Shown piece after piece: positions 50,301 through 57,261 of a stretch of 64,000 nt of DNA. The stretch covers positions 31,647-95,646 of the forward strand of contig CALSPD010000027.1 of assembly GCA_943788145.1 (NCBI GenBank), in the 5' to 3' direction. The translations under genes were made by a program, and so were the position numbers. The notes under the pieces are model-generated. The model was given only the letters and a program-made list of their open reading frames with translations. It did no database searches and was not told the origin of the DNA. The stretch is from an uncultured Flavobacteriales bacterium. GTDB lineage: Bacteria > Bacteroidota > Bacteroidia > Flavobacteriales_G > Salibacteraceae. Numbering within the stretch: position 1 is the first letter of the stretch; each line of letters starts with the position of its first letter.

Positions 50301-51704
50301 ATTGTAAATGGTGAGATTAGTGTAACGAGTAACACTTGAACCGGGTTGATAGATTCCATAATAAGTGCTGGTAGATGCAATGTCACAATTTCGAATGGTA
50401 ACGTTGTCGTTAAATCCATACATATATAAAGCGTAAGAGCCGCCATCAAGATCAAGACTATCAAGTATTAAAAAAGACGCACTATTGAGGTAGAACGCGT
50501 ATGAACTGCCAGAGACTGCTGCTAGGGCAGAGTTGGACGGATCCGATTTAAACGTGACCGTGTTGGTTGAAGAAGCACCAGAAACCGCTCCAATAGTTTG
50601 GTTTCCTGAATACGTTCCATCCCGCAAGAGGAAGGTGACGGGGCCGCAAACCCCATTGGAAGTCAAATCACTTACGGCAGCCGCAATTGTGGAATAATCT
50701 GGTGAAGTACCTCCAATTGTGTATGTACCATTCATTTGTTCCGATACTGTAGTCATTGCAGTGTCGTTTGCGTCACACGTATCGCCTGAGGCAGTGTTAT
50801 AAACAACTAAATCAAATGAACTGCCGCTAGAAAGGTTTGCTGCTGTACTAAATGTATATACGGTTGTTGAACCAGGGGTGAGGGTTCCTGTGTACGTTCC
50901 AGTAACTGCTGTTCCACCATTTACAGTATAAGCCAAGGGCAATGACGTAATGTTCGCAGCTCCTTCATTTTTTATGCGGACTGAAACGCTTTCCGAACTA
51001 CCATAGGAGCAAGCTGCTCCAGGTGCGGTGATTGCTTCCAATGAGGCATCAAAATTAGGCTTGGCTCTTGACCAACCTAATATCATATTGGGTCGATTGG
51101 TAGAAGTACCCGAGTAAGAAGTGCTTGAACAAACCCCACTTGCATCGGCATTTCGCCATAAAACGGAGGTAAACGATGTTGGTGTATAATAAGTGGAAGC
51201 GTTACCGTTGCTTAAATAACTCGAATTGTTAAAGCAAACCTCGATTACTAGATTATCACCACCCGAATAAACAAAGGGGGTAGAAAAGGTATGTGTGTTA
51301 ACACCTGATGATGGGCTGTAGGAAGAAGTCGAATAAACTTGAGTAAGCCCCGTTAGCCATGAAGTCCCCATACTTGAGTTGGTAGTGGTGCCTACTTTAA
51401 TAGTAAAGCCAACCAACCCCGGACAGCTGTTCGGAGAATAAACATCAAAGCTTAACGACTTTAACGTATCTGGTGCATTTAGGCAACCTGATGGAAGTTC
51501 CGAAGCTTGTATTAAAAACTGATGTCGAGCGCCCCAGTACCAATTCCCATAAGGGGCGGGGTAGGTAGTACTACCGTTATAACTTGTACCCGAACCAAGC
51601 GTATCCGAAGCGGGTATATAAGTTTGAGCGTTTAGATAACTCGTTGATAATAAGAATATACTGCACAGCACGATGGCTGCCCTGATAAGCAGGTTTGATT
51701 TCAT
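44325..51704 (-). CDS. Giant T9SS-secreted adhesin-like protein (2459 residues)
   Basis: The signal is MKSNLLIRAAIVLCSIFLLSTSYLNAQ. In order: an N-terminal beta domain to about residue 215; a CARDB-like domain (DASLEAITAPGAACSYG); a first right-handed parallel beta-helix; a second CARDB-like domain (DDAGVTELDSPTSPLTAG); a second beta-helix; a third CARDB-like unit; a lamin-tail-like stretch (EIHGAPNQSIAGYTVEAYYS); about seven SprB-like repeats (GGTSPYTYNWSSGGTASAEM type); and a type A sorting domain (VYPNPTRGLANVELYV to LTTRMIFE). The helices are rich in Tyr and Gly (YGIYGYYT). It is probably a long stalked surface adhesin or a secreted polysaccharide-binding protein; no catalytic residues were identified. 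A terminator follows. Confidence 0.8.
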   Translation of the reverse strand: MKSNLLIRAAIVLCSIFLLSTSYLNAQTYIPASDTLGSGTSYNGSTTYPAPYGNWYWGARHQFLIQASELPSGCLNAPDTLKSLSFDVYSPNSCPGLVGFTIKVGTTTNSSMGTSWLTGLTQVYSTSSYSPSSGVNTHTFSTPFVYSGGDNLVIEVCFNNSSYLSNGNASTYYTPTSFTSVLWRNADASGVCSSTSYSGTSTNRPNMILGWSRAKPNFDASLEAITAPGAACSYGSSESVSVRIKNEGAANITSLPLAYTVNGGTAVTGTYTGTLTPGSTTVYTFSTAANLSSGSSFDLVVYNTASGDTCDANDTAMTTVSEQMNGTYTIGGTSPDYSTIAAAVSDLTSNGVCGPVTFLLRDGTYSGNQTIGAVSGASSTNTVTFKSDPSNSALAAVSGSSYAFYLNSASFLILDSLDLDGGSYALYMYGFNDNVTIRNCDIASTSTYYGIYQPGSSVTRYTNLTIYNNNFYSYGYGAYLYGYYLSYNQDLAFTDNVMENFQYYGIYGYYTDSIIVSGNTINSGSYTSTQYGFYFYGNAHEYLNNDITMNTTNYGYGIYDPSSGTSSNYNRIVNNMIKATNNSTYGRGIYASGNYWSILYNSVHCKSNTTSASYAALYAASSTDSIYNNAFYNSGTGYGWYGSSSASHGNNVFYSAGGSSYHSNVTLNSSEYASDPGFNSTTDLHIASFSDCYNNGTPISGVTTDIDGVTRSSSTPDIGASEYDLPEDDAGVTELDSPTSPLTAGTNAVAVTWKNYGIVSIDTVQLDWEVNGTAQSSVYWTGSVAPGAVDTNVSLGSANFPSGFSTIKAWTFDPNNVSDEDNSNDTMEFTVCTGLSGTYTLGAGSSFDFNSFEEAVTAITTCGVSGPVTIDIDAGSGPYEEQVYITGPIEGSSATNTVTFAGGGATLEYEAVYPDLSIVRLDNVKHIIFDSLNIESTSTTAGWGVSFTNQADSNTIQNCNISVPSSSSTNCVPIVFSGSNSSYSTSVVGGCGNYNSIDNNSLFGGIFSVGMYAASATYANTGNSFTNNLIDGFTYYGIYARYAPEIQIIGNDITRDNSASVGTFYGLYIYYCTGGGININDNRIHDPFTAGSSAGYGMVISYCDGTSSSANTLQNNALYNFDGSTSTLYGIYNYSSDYWNMYHNTIIVEDETSTSGTTYGVQIPTTTAGIDFRNNIIYITKDGSSEFCFYASTSVSLTSDYNDFWVDPLNSGAYVMYYSGYYAELSNWQAAYSNAYDQNSLQEDPIFANTSTGNVSPLINTVDDAGTALGVTTDINGDSRSSTTPDVGAVEFVGVAGDINLLAAELVRVNACYNDEDSVIMWVKNVIGGTIAFGTDTLMANWSITGPVNSSGVIEVNSGTLAAGGTMEISIDEADLSLPGTYTLDAYIAYNAVNESELNDTILSAFEITVDTMLTVTPPFTSITSPYDTVLISANSPLVQPERAIFSELIQWQYSGWAPSGGWPSWMTSDDNVEIHGAPNQSIAGYTVEAYYSNSSTPVESYTFGSGSAFNSSGVVVLGWGGTAGSVNTTYNYHSAGLNSNLFGYTSQVGYVLRDASGKILDVATHTYTSGYVFHSATGVTSSDWSGTLTGTPASGVRRIEAEDHNNASDWVQSYANAVYQDPGVYNPEVDAIPAAYSGAALEWSYSSSVFSNDQSVYVGPWTATGTYVYIATLDSTCGTYMDTAIIDVFLTTASIDSSGNVSCNGGNDGWATAGAEGGDSPYSYAWSNGASTATTTGLTAGLYTVTVTDANGWPDEAQVTITEPTALTSSTTVDDNVSCYGLADGGITASASGGTTAYAYLWSNSATTASITGVTAGTYSVTITDANGCTSNSSATVTQPDALVITIDSVDDVLCAGFTTGAMYTTTSGGTSAYSYSWTGGSTNANLTNVASGTYTVIVTDANGCTDSATDAIDELDPLIVSDSINNNLCNGDSTGSVYMLVSGGQAPYGYAWSNGGSASSETNLAAGSYVVTVTDENSCLVVDSVDVIEPTALVTSDSMNTPLCYGDTNGSIYMTATGGTSPYTYNWSSGGTASAEMNIGAGSYVVIVSDDNGCTNVDSLELTEPDALMLSLDTLINSNCENGNDGSIDLSTAGGTTPYTYSWSNAETTEDISGLAYGSYSVVVTDTNNCMYSDSFDVDFDNATPIVEISGDDSICFGTTSSLMATSGYASYDWNTGGSTESIVADSAGNYSVVITDSAGCMNSDSIMLWINAEMTLALAGTDANCAGGTDGEATATGAGGSGNISYLWSNGETSATASNLGEDSIWCTITDSVGCEISEFVIISHTFENPLVSLGSDTVICYIPEFGQFKSITLNAGSGFSSYVWSTSETTDTISTSAPGVYSVVVEDANGCFGTDSITIDSMACLGIDDQGISIGMNVYPNPTRGLANVELYVRELGDYTMTLMNLQGQIVHLEELNIGSSTFRTQIEKRNLSAGVYMLQVTNGKSTLTTRMIFE
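44870..46605 (-). repeat. SprB-type repeat region of the giant adhesin
   Basis: About seven tandem units of roughly 75-85 residues share Cys-x-G-x2-x-G, GG-x3-Y-x-Y-x-WS-N/S-G and YTV-x-VTD-x-N-G-C. The DNA has diverged, so no perfect repeats remain. The same type of unit occurs twice in the gene at 4884-7179. Confidence 0.75.
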
Positions 51705-51728
51705 TTGAATAAGATTAGGTTAATAACG

Positions 51729-51770
51729 TTTAAAAAAAAGTTACGCAATGTACAATTATTGTTCATTGCG
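51729..51770 (-). terminator. Palindrome and T tract after the HD-domain gene
   Basis: A near-perfect 27-bp inverted repeat (13-bp arms, one mismatch, 51744-51770) on the reverse strand is followed by TAAC and eight T's. It lies between the HD-domain stop and the start of the adhesin gene. It could also act as an operator, since palindromes in this position can do either. Confidence 0.55.
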
Positions 51771-51802
51771 GCCGATGAAATGCAATTATTGATCGATGAA
51801 AA

Positions 51803-53866
51803 TCAATCGTAGCTGATGCGCTGATGGTAGATGCTGTGTAGCGCTAGTTTTAGCTCAGCTTTGGCATCACTTATATCTTTCAGGGTAATTTGTGCTTCAT
51901 CAAATTGTCCGTCTTCACGCTGACTATCCACCAGCCTGTCCACTAATGCGTCCAATGTGGGGTTGTCATATTTCTTTAAACTTCTCGATGCCGCTTCTAT
52001 AGTATCGGCCATCATTAATATGGCATGTTCCTTTGTTTTTGGCAATGGACCGGGATAGCTAAACTGATTTATATCAACTTTTCTTCCAGCTAATTCGGCT
52101 TTCTGTTGTGCCTTCTTGAGGAAAAAACGAACTTGGCTTTTGCCATGATGGGTCTGAATAAACTGTATAATGGCAATGGGGATCCGCTGATTTCTACACA
52201 TCTCTACCCCTTGATGTACATGATTAACGATAATCATGGCGCTTTCTTCTGGCTCTAAATCGTCATGCGGGTTGTTATTTGGCAGCTGATTTTCGATAAA
52301 AAACTTTGGTTCATTCATCTTACCCACATCGTGATACATGGCGGCAGTGCGCAATAACACGGTATTGCCACCAATTTTGTTCGCGATTTTTTCGCAGAGG
52401 TTGGCAACTTGTAGGGAGTGTTGGAAAGTGCCTGGCGCTTTTATGGCTAGTTCCTTAAGCAAAGGCTGATTGCTGTCACTCAATTCTAAGAGCGTTGTCT
52501 CAGAAATGTACCCGAACATTTTCTCCACTATATATATGAGTGGAAAAACCAAGGTGCAGAGTAGGGCATTTATCGCAAACCATCCAAAAAGGGTCGTGTC
52601 TACACCAGTTAGTGTGCCGTCTTGCGCAACAGAAATGCACGTGTAAATGATGGAATATCCGATGAATACTAACAATGCCGTTCCCAACATGCGCGAACGT
52701 TTTGTGGAAGCGGCCTGATAAAGCGTAGCAAATGAAATAGCGCTAAGTTGAATAACGATATATTCAAGCGGATTAGAAGTGAAAATGCCGACAATAAGTA
52801 TGGTTATCACAAAAGTGAAAATGGAAACCCGGAAATCATAAAACATCCTTAAGAGTAGCGGAGTAATGCCGATTGGAATCGCGTAAATGGAAATAGCGCT
52901 GCTCGATATAGCTATAAGGGAGATGGCAAACGAAACACTAAGTAATGATAACGTCAGTGTCATGGGACGCGGATCATTATATAGTCGATTTTGATTCATG
53001 TAAACGAACAATACTAATAGGCCGAGTAAAATGGAAATGGCGCCTATTTGTCCTATGATAGCCCATTGAAATCCCGTGTCGGAAATCGTTCGTTCTTGAT
53101 ACTGAGCTCTGAGGCTTTCCAGCGTCTTGTAAGCCGCTGATGTAACAATATCTCCTTTATCTATGATGGTAGTTCCTTTACTTACCTTTCCTTCAATCGT
53201 GATGATTGATTCCAATTCATGAAAGAGCAATCGTTGAGTAAGGCTATCATCGTATAAAGCGTTTGGTCGGAGATTGGTCAGCATAACCGAGGTAAGTCGC
53301 TGGCTACAGACACTGTCTGCCGCCACCATCGAAAGTTGATTCAGACTATCGATGAATTGTTGAATGCTGATGGTTTTTGAATGTTCCAATCGAACCAATT
53401 GATTGTTCTTATAAAGCAAGATATCATCGAATGGATCGATCTCTTGAAAAGCTTCACTATTCCGTTCAATCAAGCCTTGATTGAGCAATCGACTGCACAA
53501 CTCTAGACCAACCAAAAGGAAACTGTCGCAGCCTCCGGCAGTATCAACGGAAGAACCAATATAGGTGCGTTCGATGTCCGATAAGATGTTGTTTGAAATT
53601 TCTGAATCCAAGGTGAAAACCAAGGGCTGATTTGATCGAATGGATTCCTTTTCAATGGCTATTTCTTCCGCAGACTTTTGAATACCAAAATCAAATGGCG
53701 CTAGAAGTTTTTCGTGTTTCCAAGGCTGATTGACTTGATACTCATATTTGAAAAGCGATTCTTTAGGTAAAAACAGGATGATCACAATCAAAGTCACTGC
53801 GAATGCTCCAGCGCGCTGAATTCCAGCAAAATTCCTCAATCGATCTTTCCATGAATAGGTCATCAT
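51803..53866 (-). CDS. 7TM-HD family membrane phosphodiesterase (PgpH/YqfF-like)
   Basis: The 687-residue protein has an N-terminal helix, a large extracytoplasmic 7TMR-HDED-like domain (about residues 40-270), seven membrane segments and a C-terminal HD domain. The HD motif is AAMYHDVGKMNEPKFF, preceded by HSLQVANLCEKIANKIG, with further ligands MIIVNHVHQGVEM and THHG. The family degrades cyclic-di-AMP in Firmicutes; in Bacteroidota the same role is plausible but not shown here. Start could be either of two ATG codons at 53866 and 53863. It is divergent from the thiolase. Confidence 0.88.
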   Translation of the reverse strand: MMTYSWKDRLRNFAGIQRAGAFAVTLIVIILFLPKESLFKYEYQVNQPWKHEKLLAPFDFGIQKSAEEIAIEKESIRSNQPLVFTLDSEISNNILSDIERTYIGSSVDTAGGCDSFLLVGLELCSRLLNQGLIERNSEAFQEIDPFDDILLYKNNQLVRLEHSKTISIQQFIDSLNQLSMVAADSVCSQRLTSVMLTNLRPNALYDDSLTQRLLFHELESIITIEGKVSKGTTIIDKGDIVTSAAYKTLESLRAQYQERTISDTGFQWAIIGQIGAISILLGLLVLFVYMNQNRLYNDPRPMTLTLSLLSVSFAISLIAISSSAISIYAIPIGITPLLLRMFYDFRVSIFTFVITILIVGIFTSNPLEYIVIQLSAISFATLYQAASTKRSRMLGTALLVFIGYSIIYTCISVAQDGTLTGVDTTLFGWFAINALLCTLVFPLIYIVEKMFGYISETTLLELSDSNQPLLKELAIKAPGTFQHSLQVANLCEKIANKIGGNTVLLRTAAMYHDVGKMNEPKFFIENQLPNNNPHDDLEPEESAMIIVNHVHQGVEMCRNQRIPIAIIQFIQTHHGKSQVRFFLKKAQQKAELAGRKVDINQFSYPGPLPKTKEHAILMMADTIEAASRSLKKYDNPTLDALVDRLVDSQREDGQFDEAQITLKDISDAKAELKLALHSIYHQRISYD

Positions 53867-53973
53867 GGCGAAAGTAATTGACCCTATGAAGAATTTGACT
53901 TTTCGTGTATAAATTCTTGAAAGTCCGCCAAAACATACCTAGGGCATCAATCAGGATTGCCCATCAGAATGAA

Positions 53974-53981
53974 TACTTTTG
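53974..53981 (+). promoter_or_regulatory. -7 promoter box TACTTTTG for the thiolase gene
   Basis: Exact match to TAnnTTTG, 35 bases before the ATG at 54017. It supports that start over an upstream frame opening at 53957, which would put the box inside the gene. Confidence 0.5.
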
Positions 53982-54016
53982 CCGCCCTTAATATAAGAAT
54001 CAGAAAAATTTTCAAT

Positions 54017-55192
54017 ATGAAAGAAGTCGTCATCGTTTCAGCCGTTCGCACGCCAATGGGAAGTTTTATGGGTAGTCTTTCGGCTATTCCGGCCACCACA
54101 TTAGGTTCCGTAGCGATTAAAGGAGCCGTTGAGCGAGCTGGAATTTCAGCCGATCAAGTACAGGAAGTATTTATGGGTAATGTCTTGCAAGCTGGAAATG
54201 GTCAAGCGCCCGCTCGTCAAGCTGCTTTAGGAGCTGGAATGAGCGAAAATGTACCATGTACTACTATTAATAAAGTATGCGCTTCAGGTATGAAGGCCAT
54301 CATGTTTGGCGCTCAGTCTATCATGACGGGAATGAATGAAATAGTTGTAGCGGGTGGAATGGAAAATATGTCGCTGACACCTCACTATGTTTCCATGCGA
54401 TCGGGAACAAAATATGGCAATGGTAAGATGATAGATGGTATCATCAACGATGGTTTAATGGACGTTTACAGCAATCAACTCATGGGTGGTTGTGCCGAAG
54501 AATGTGCTAAAGAGCACAATTTCAGTCGAGAAGACCAAGACAACTTTGCCATAGAAAGCTATAAGAAATCTGCCAAAGCATGGGAAAACGGTCGGTTCAG
54601 CGATGAAATCGTGCCCGTTTCTATTCCACAGCGAAAAGGCGATCCAATTTTATTCAGTGAAGACGAAGAATACAAAAACGTAAAATTCGATAAGATTCCA
54701 TCGTTACGTCCGGCATTTGATAAAGCTGGAACGATCACCGCAGCGAATGCGTCCACCATGAATGATGGCGCATCTGCATTGGTATTGATGAGTGCAGAAA
54801 AAGCCGCTGAATTAGGTTTGAAACCTTTGGCTAAAATCAGATCATTTGCTGATGCAGCTCAAAATTCGGTTTGGTTTACAACAGCTCCATCTAAAGCAAT
54901 TCCATTGGCGGTTGAGCGTGCCGGATTGAAGATCAGTGATGTTGATTTCTGGGAATTAAACGAGGCGTTTTCAGTGGTAGCCTTAGCCAATACAAAAATC
55001 TTGGGATTGGATCCTGCAAAGGTTGATGTCAATGGTGGCGCAGTTGCCCTTGGGCATCCGCTAGGAAGTTCAGGAAGCAGAATTATAGTTACACTCATCA
55101 ATGTATTGCGTCAAAATGGCGGCAAGATTGGTGGAGCTGGAATCTGCAACGGTGGTGGTGGAGCTAGTGCCATGATCATTGAGGCTATCTAA
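54017..55192 (+). CDS. Acetyl-CoA C-acetyltransferase (thiolase)
   Basis: The 391-residue enzyme starts MKEVVIVSAVRTPMGSFMG. The nucleophile is Cys88 in NKVCASGMKAIM; the other active-site motifs are GGMENMS, GHPLGSSGSR and the second Cys in CNGGGGASAMI. Length and motifs fit biosynthetic or degradative thiolases that join or split acetoacetyl-CoA. Which direction it serves cannot be decided. The ATG at 54017 begins the conserved N-terminus. It is a single gene with its own promoter and terminator. Confidence 0.92.
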   Translation: MKEVVIVSAVRTPMGSFMGSLSAIPATTLGSVAIKGAVERAGISADQVQEVFMGNVLQAGNGQAPARQAALGAGMSENVPCTTINKVCASGMKAIMFGAQSIMTGMNEIVVAGGMENMSLTPHYVSMRSGTKYGNGKMIDGIINDGLMDVYSNQLMGGCAEECAKEHNFSREDQDNFAIESYKKSAKAWENGRFSDEIVPVSIPQRKGDPILFSEDEEYKNVKFDKIPSLRPAFDKAGTITAANASTMNDGASALVLMSAEKAAELGLKPLAKIRSFADAAQNSVWFTTAPSKAIPLAVERAGLKISDVDFWELNEAFSVVALANTKILGLDPAKVDVNGGAVALGHPLGSSGSRIIVTLINVLRQNGGKIGGAGICNGGGGASAMIIEAI

Positions 55193-55217
55193 GTGCGTCA
55201 GAAAGAATAACCAAAAA

Positions 55218-55243
55218 GGGGCGAGTTTCGCCCCTTTTTTTTT
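55218..55243 (+). terminator. Rho-independent terminator of the thiolase gene
   Basis: GGGGCGA and TCGCCCC form a 7-bp stem with loop GTT, then nine T's, 25 bases after the stop. Confidence 0.9.
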
Positions 55244-55338
55244 GAACAAATGCGTCAACATTTTTGCGTTCAAAAAACTGAAAACTCTTTTAGTCGAACC
55301 CGATTGGTGGTCGTAATTTGGCTGCGTAGAAAATCCCT

Positions 55339-56127
55339 ATGGCAGAATACGGCATTAGTACATTGAGCATCATTCCTGGTCGAGCAGAACCGGCAGACTC
55401 TGCCGAGCAAGTGACTCAATTGCTGTTTGGTGAATTCTACGAGGTAAAAGAGTCGAGGAAAAAATGGCTTCGAATTGTTACTGCTCATGACGACTATGTG
55501 TGCTGGATTGATCGCAAGCAACACACCCTCATTGATGAGAAATTTGTCATTCGATTGGCCAAACAAAAGTTCATTCCCGTTTGCCTCGAAGCAGCCGCCA
55601 TGGTGCTTAATAACACCACGAACGAAAGCTACCCCATTTTGGCTGGAAGCAGTTTACCCTTTTTCAGTGACGGAAAATTTAAAATTGGCGCCCAGGAATT
55701 TGCGTTTGACGGTCAAGTTCAATTAAAGCCCGAACGAAAGAGTGCCGAATCAGTGGTGCAGCACGCTTTTATGTACATGCACACGCCATATCTCTGGGGC
55801 GGTCGCCAACCTTTCGGAATCGATTGCTCAGGTTTGGTGCAGGTATGTTATAAAATGATCGGAATGAATATTCCACGAGATGCGCATCAACAAGCCGCTT
55901 TGGGTCATTCTTTAAGTTTCATTGAAGAAGCCGAGCCGGGTGATCTAGCTTTTTTCGACAATGCCGAAGGAAAGATCATTCACGTGGGCATCATGCTTGA
56001 AAACAACCACATCATTCATGCTTCAGGCAAAGTTCGCATCGATCGCATCGATCATCAAGGTATTTTTAACAACGAATTGAACGACTACAGCCATCGCCTA
56101 CGCATTATTAAACGCATTGTTGGATAG
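55339..56127 (+). CDS. C40-family peptidase (SH3 plus NlpC/P60)
   Basis: The 262-residue protein has an N-terminal SH3-like part (LSIIPGRAEPADSAEQVTQ, with WLRIVTAHDDYVCWID) and a C-terminal NlpC/P60 domain. Catalytic Cys163 is in FGIDCSGLVQVCY, the His (215) in IIHVGIM, and a third polar residue in HIIHASG. These enzymes cut peptidoglycan stem peptides (D-Glu to meso-diaminopimelate). No signal peptide is visible, as in cytoplasmic recycling enzymes. It is convergent with the dioxygenase gene. Confidence 0.85.
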   Translation: MAEYGISTLSIIPGRAEPADSAEQVTQLLFGEFYEVKESRKKWLRIVTAHDDYVCWIDRKQHTLIDEKFVIRLAKQKFIPVCLEAAAMVLNNTTNESYPILAGSSLPFFSDGKFKIGAQEFAFDGQVQLKPERKSAESVVQHAFMYMHTPYLWGGRQPFGIDCSGLVQVCYKMIGMNIPRDAHQQAALGHSLSFIEEAEPGDLAFFDNAEGKIIHVGIMLENNHIIHASGKVRIDRIDHQGIFNNELNDYSHRLRIIKRIVG

Positions 56128-56137
56128 GCTGACCCTA

Positions 56138-57082
56138 TTATAGAATCACGCAGCTTTCGAGGTTGTCAATGCCCCAGTTTTCTAATTCTTTTTCACTCCA
56201 CAATCCAGGGAAGAAAATGCGTTTTTGATAACGTGGATGCATGTATTTCTGCCAGTCGCTTCCTCCTGTTGCTTCTGCTTTTTCTTTTCCACTGTTCAGG
56301 TATTTTCCTGCGGCATCATAATGCGCCATAACCCAGCGCACGTTCACCGTATGGTCGTAGTGTCGCATGGCATTCTTCAAGGTCACATTCTCCTGATCTT
56401 CTAATGGCAAAGACTTGAATTTTGTCCAAAGGTTGAGCGTATTGTAGGTTTCCATAAAGATGATGAACTCATCCATATAGCGCTCTTCGAAAAGTCGCAA
56501 CAGGGTCGATTTTTTGCCCGTTGCGTGGTCTTTGCCAGCCGCTTGCCAGTAAAGGTGGTCAAAGGCGTTGCTAAAAGGTGTGTCACGATCAATGGTTGAT
56601 CTGAAACGAATGTCGATCAAGTTTATGAGTTCCGTTGAGGCGAATTCAATCTTGCGATATTGGGCACTTTGAAATCCACTTGCAGGAGTGAGCGTGTTCC
56701 TAAACTTCATGTATTGCGCCACTTCCATTCCTTCGCCCATGACGGTGAATGACGAACTCAAAACATCAAAATAGCGACTTATGCGTCCCAAACGCTCAGA
56801 GAAAAAAGCTGTTGTTATATCGGCATTGAAGGCAATTTGCTTGACTTCGGATAAAATCATTTTAAACAACAGTTCATTCACCTGATGATACATGATGAAA
56901 ACAAGCTCATCTGGCTGATTGGTGCGTTGCGTCTGAAGATTGAGCAAAGCATCGGTTTGAATGTAGTCCCAATAAGTAATTGGCGTTGAGTGCAACAGCC
57001 CTTCTAAATGTACATTGACGTCTTGACCGATCGCTTCATATTTTGCGCCCAGTTGCTTGATTAACTCATCTGTTTTCGACAT
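56138..57082 (-). CDS. kynA: Tryptophan 2,3-dioxygenase
   Basis: The 314-residue heme enzyme opens the indole ring of tryptophan, first step of the kynurenine route. Diagnostic motifs are ITYWDYIQTDALLNLQ, ELVFIMYHQVNELLFKMI (containing the heme-contact region) and RNTLTPASGFQSAQYRKIEF. The start ATG at 57082 begins MSKTDELIKQLG; the open 33 codons upstream are not conserved. No other kynurenine-pathway gene is present. It converges on the peptidase gene and is divergent from the helicase gene. Confidence 0.9.
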   Translation of the reverse strand: MSKTDELIKQLGAKYEAIGQDVNVHLEGLLHSTPITYWDYIQTDALLNLQTQRTNQPDELVFIMYHQVNELLFKMILSEVKQIAFNADITTAFFSERLGRISRYFDVLSSSFTVMGEGMEVAQYMKFRNTLTPASGFQSAQYRKIEFASTELINLIDIRFRSTIDRDTPFSNAFDHLYWQAAGKDHATGKKSTLLRLFEERYMDEFIIFMETYNTLNLWTKFKSLPLEDQENVTLKNAMRHYDHTVNVRWVMAHYDAAGKYLNSGKEKAEATGGSDWQKYMHPRYQKRIFFPGLWSEKELENWGIDNLESCVIL

Positions 57083-57261
57083 TTCCTTAAAATTGATTCG
57101 GACAAATGTGGATTTTTGATTCGATAAGGACTTAATGATTTTTATCAGCCGAAGTATAGAGGTCAAGATTAATCGATACAACCCTTAGTTTATTTCAAGC
57201 CCCAAATCAATACCTTCCACCCATCGAAACGAACGAACTTTTATCAACGGCCGCGCGCTTT

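Noticed and set aside
51744..51770. 27-bp palindrome as a regulator binding site
   Set aside because: It is followed by eight T's on the reverse strand directly after a gene, so terminator is the simpler reading. An operator is kept only as an alternative.
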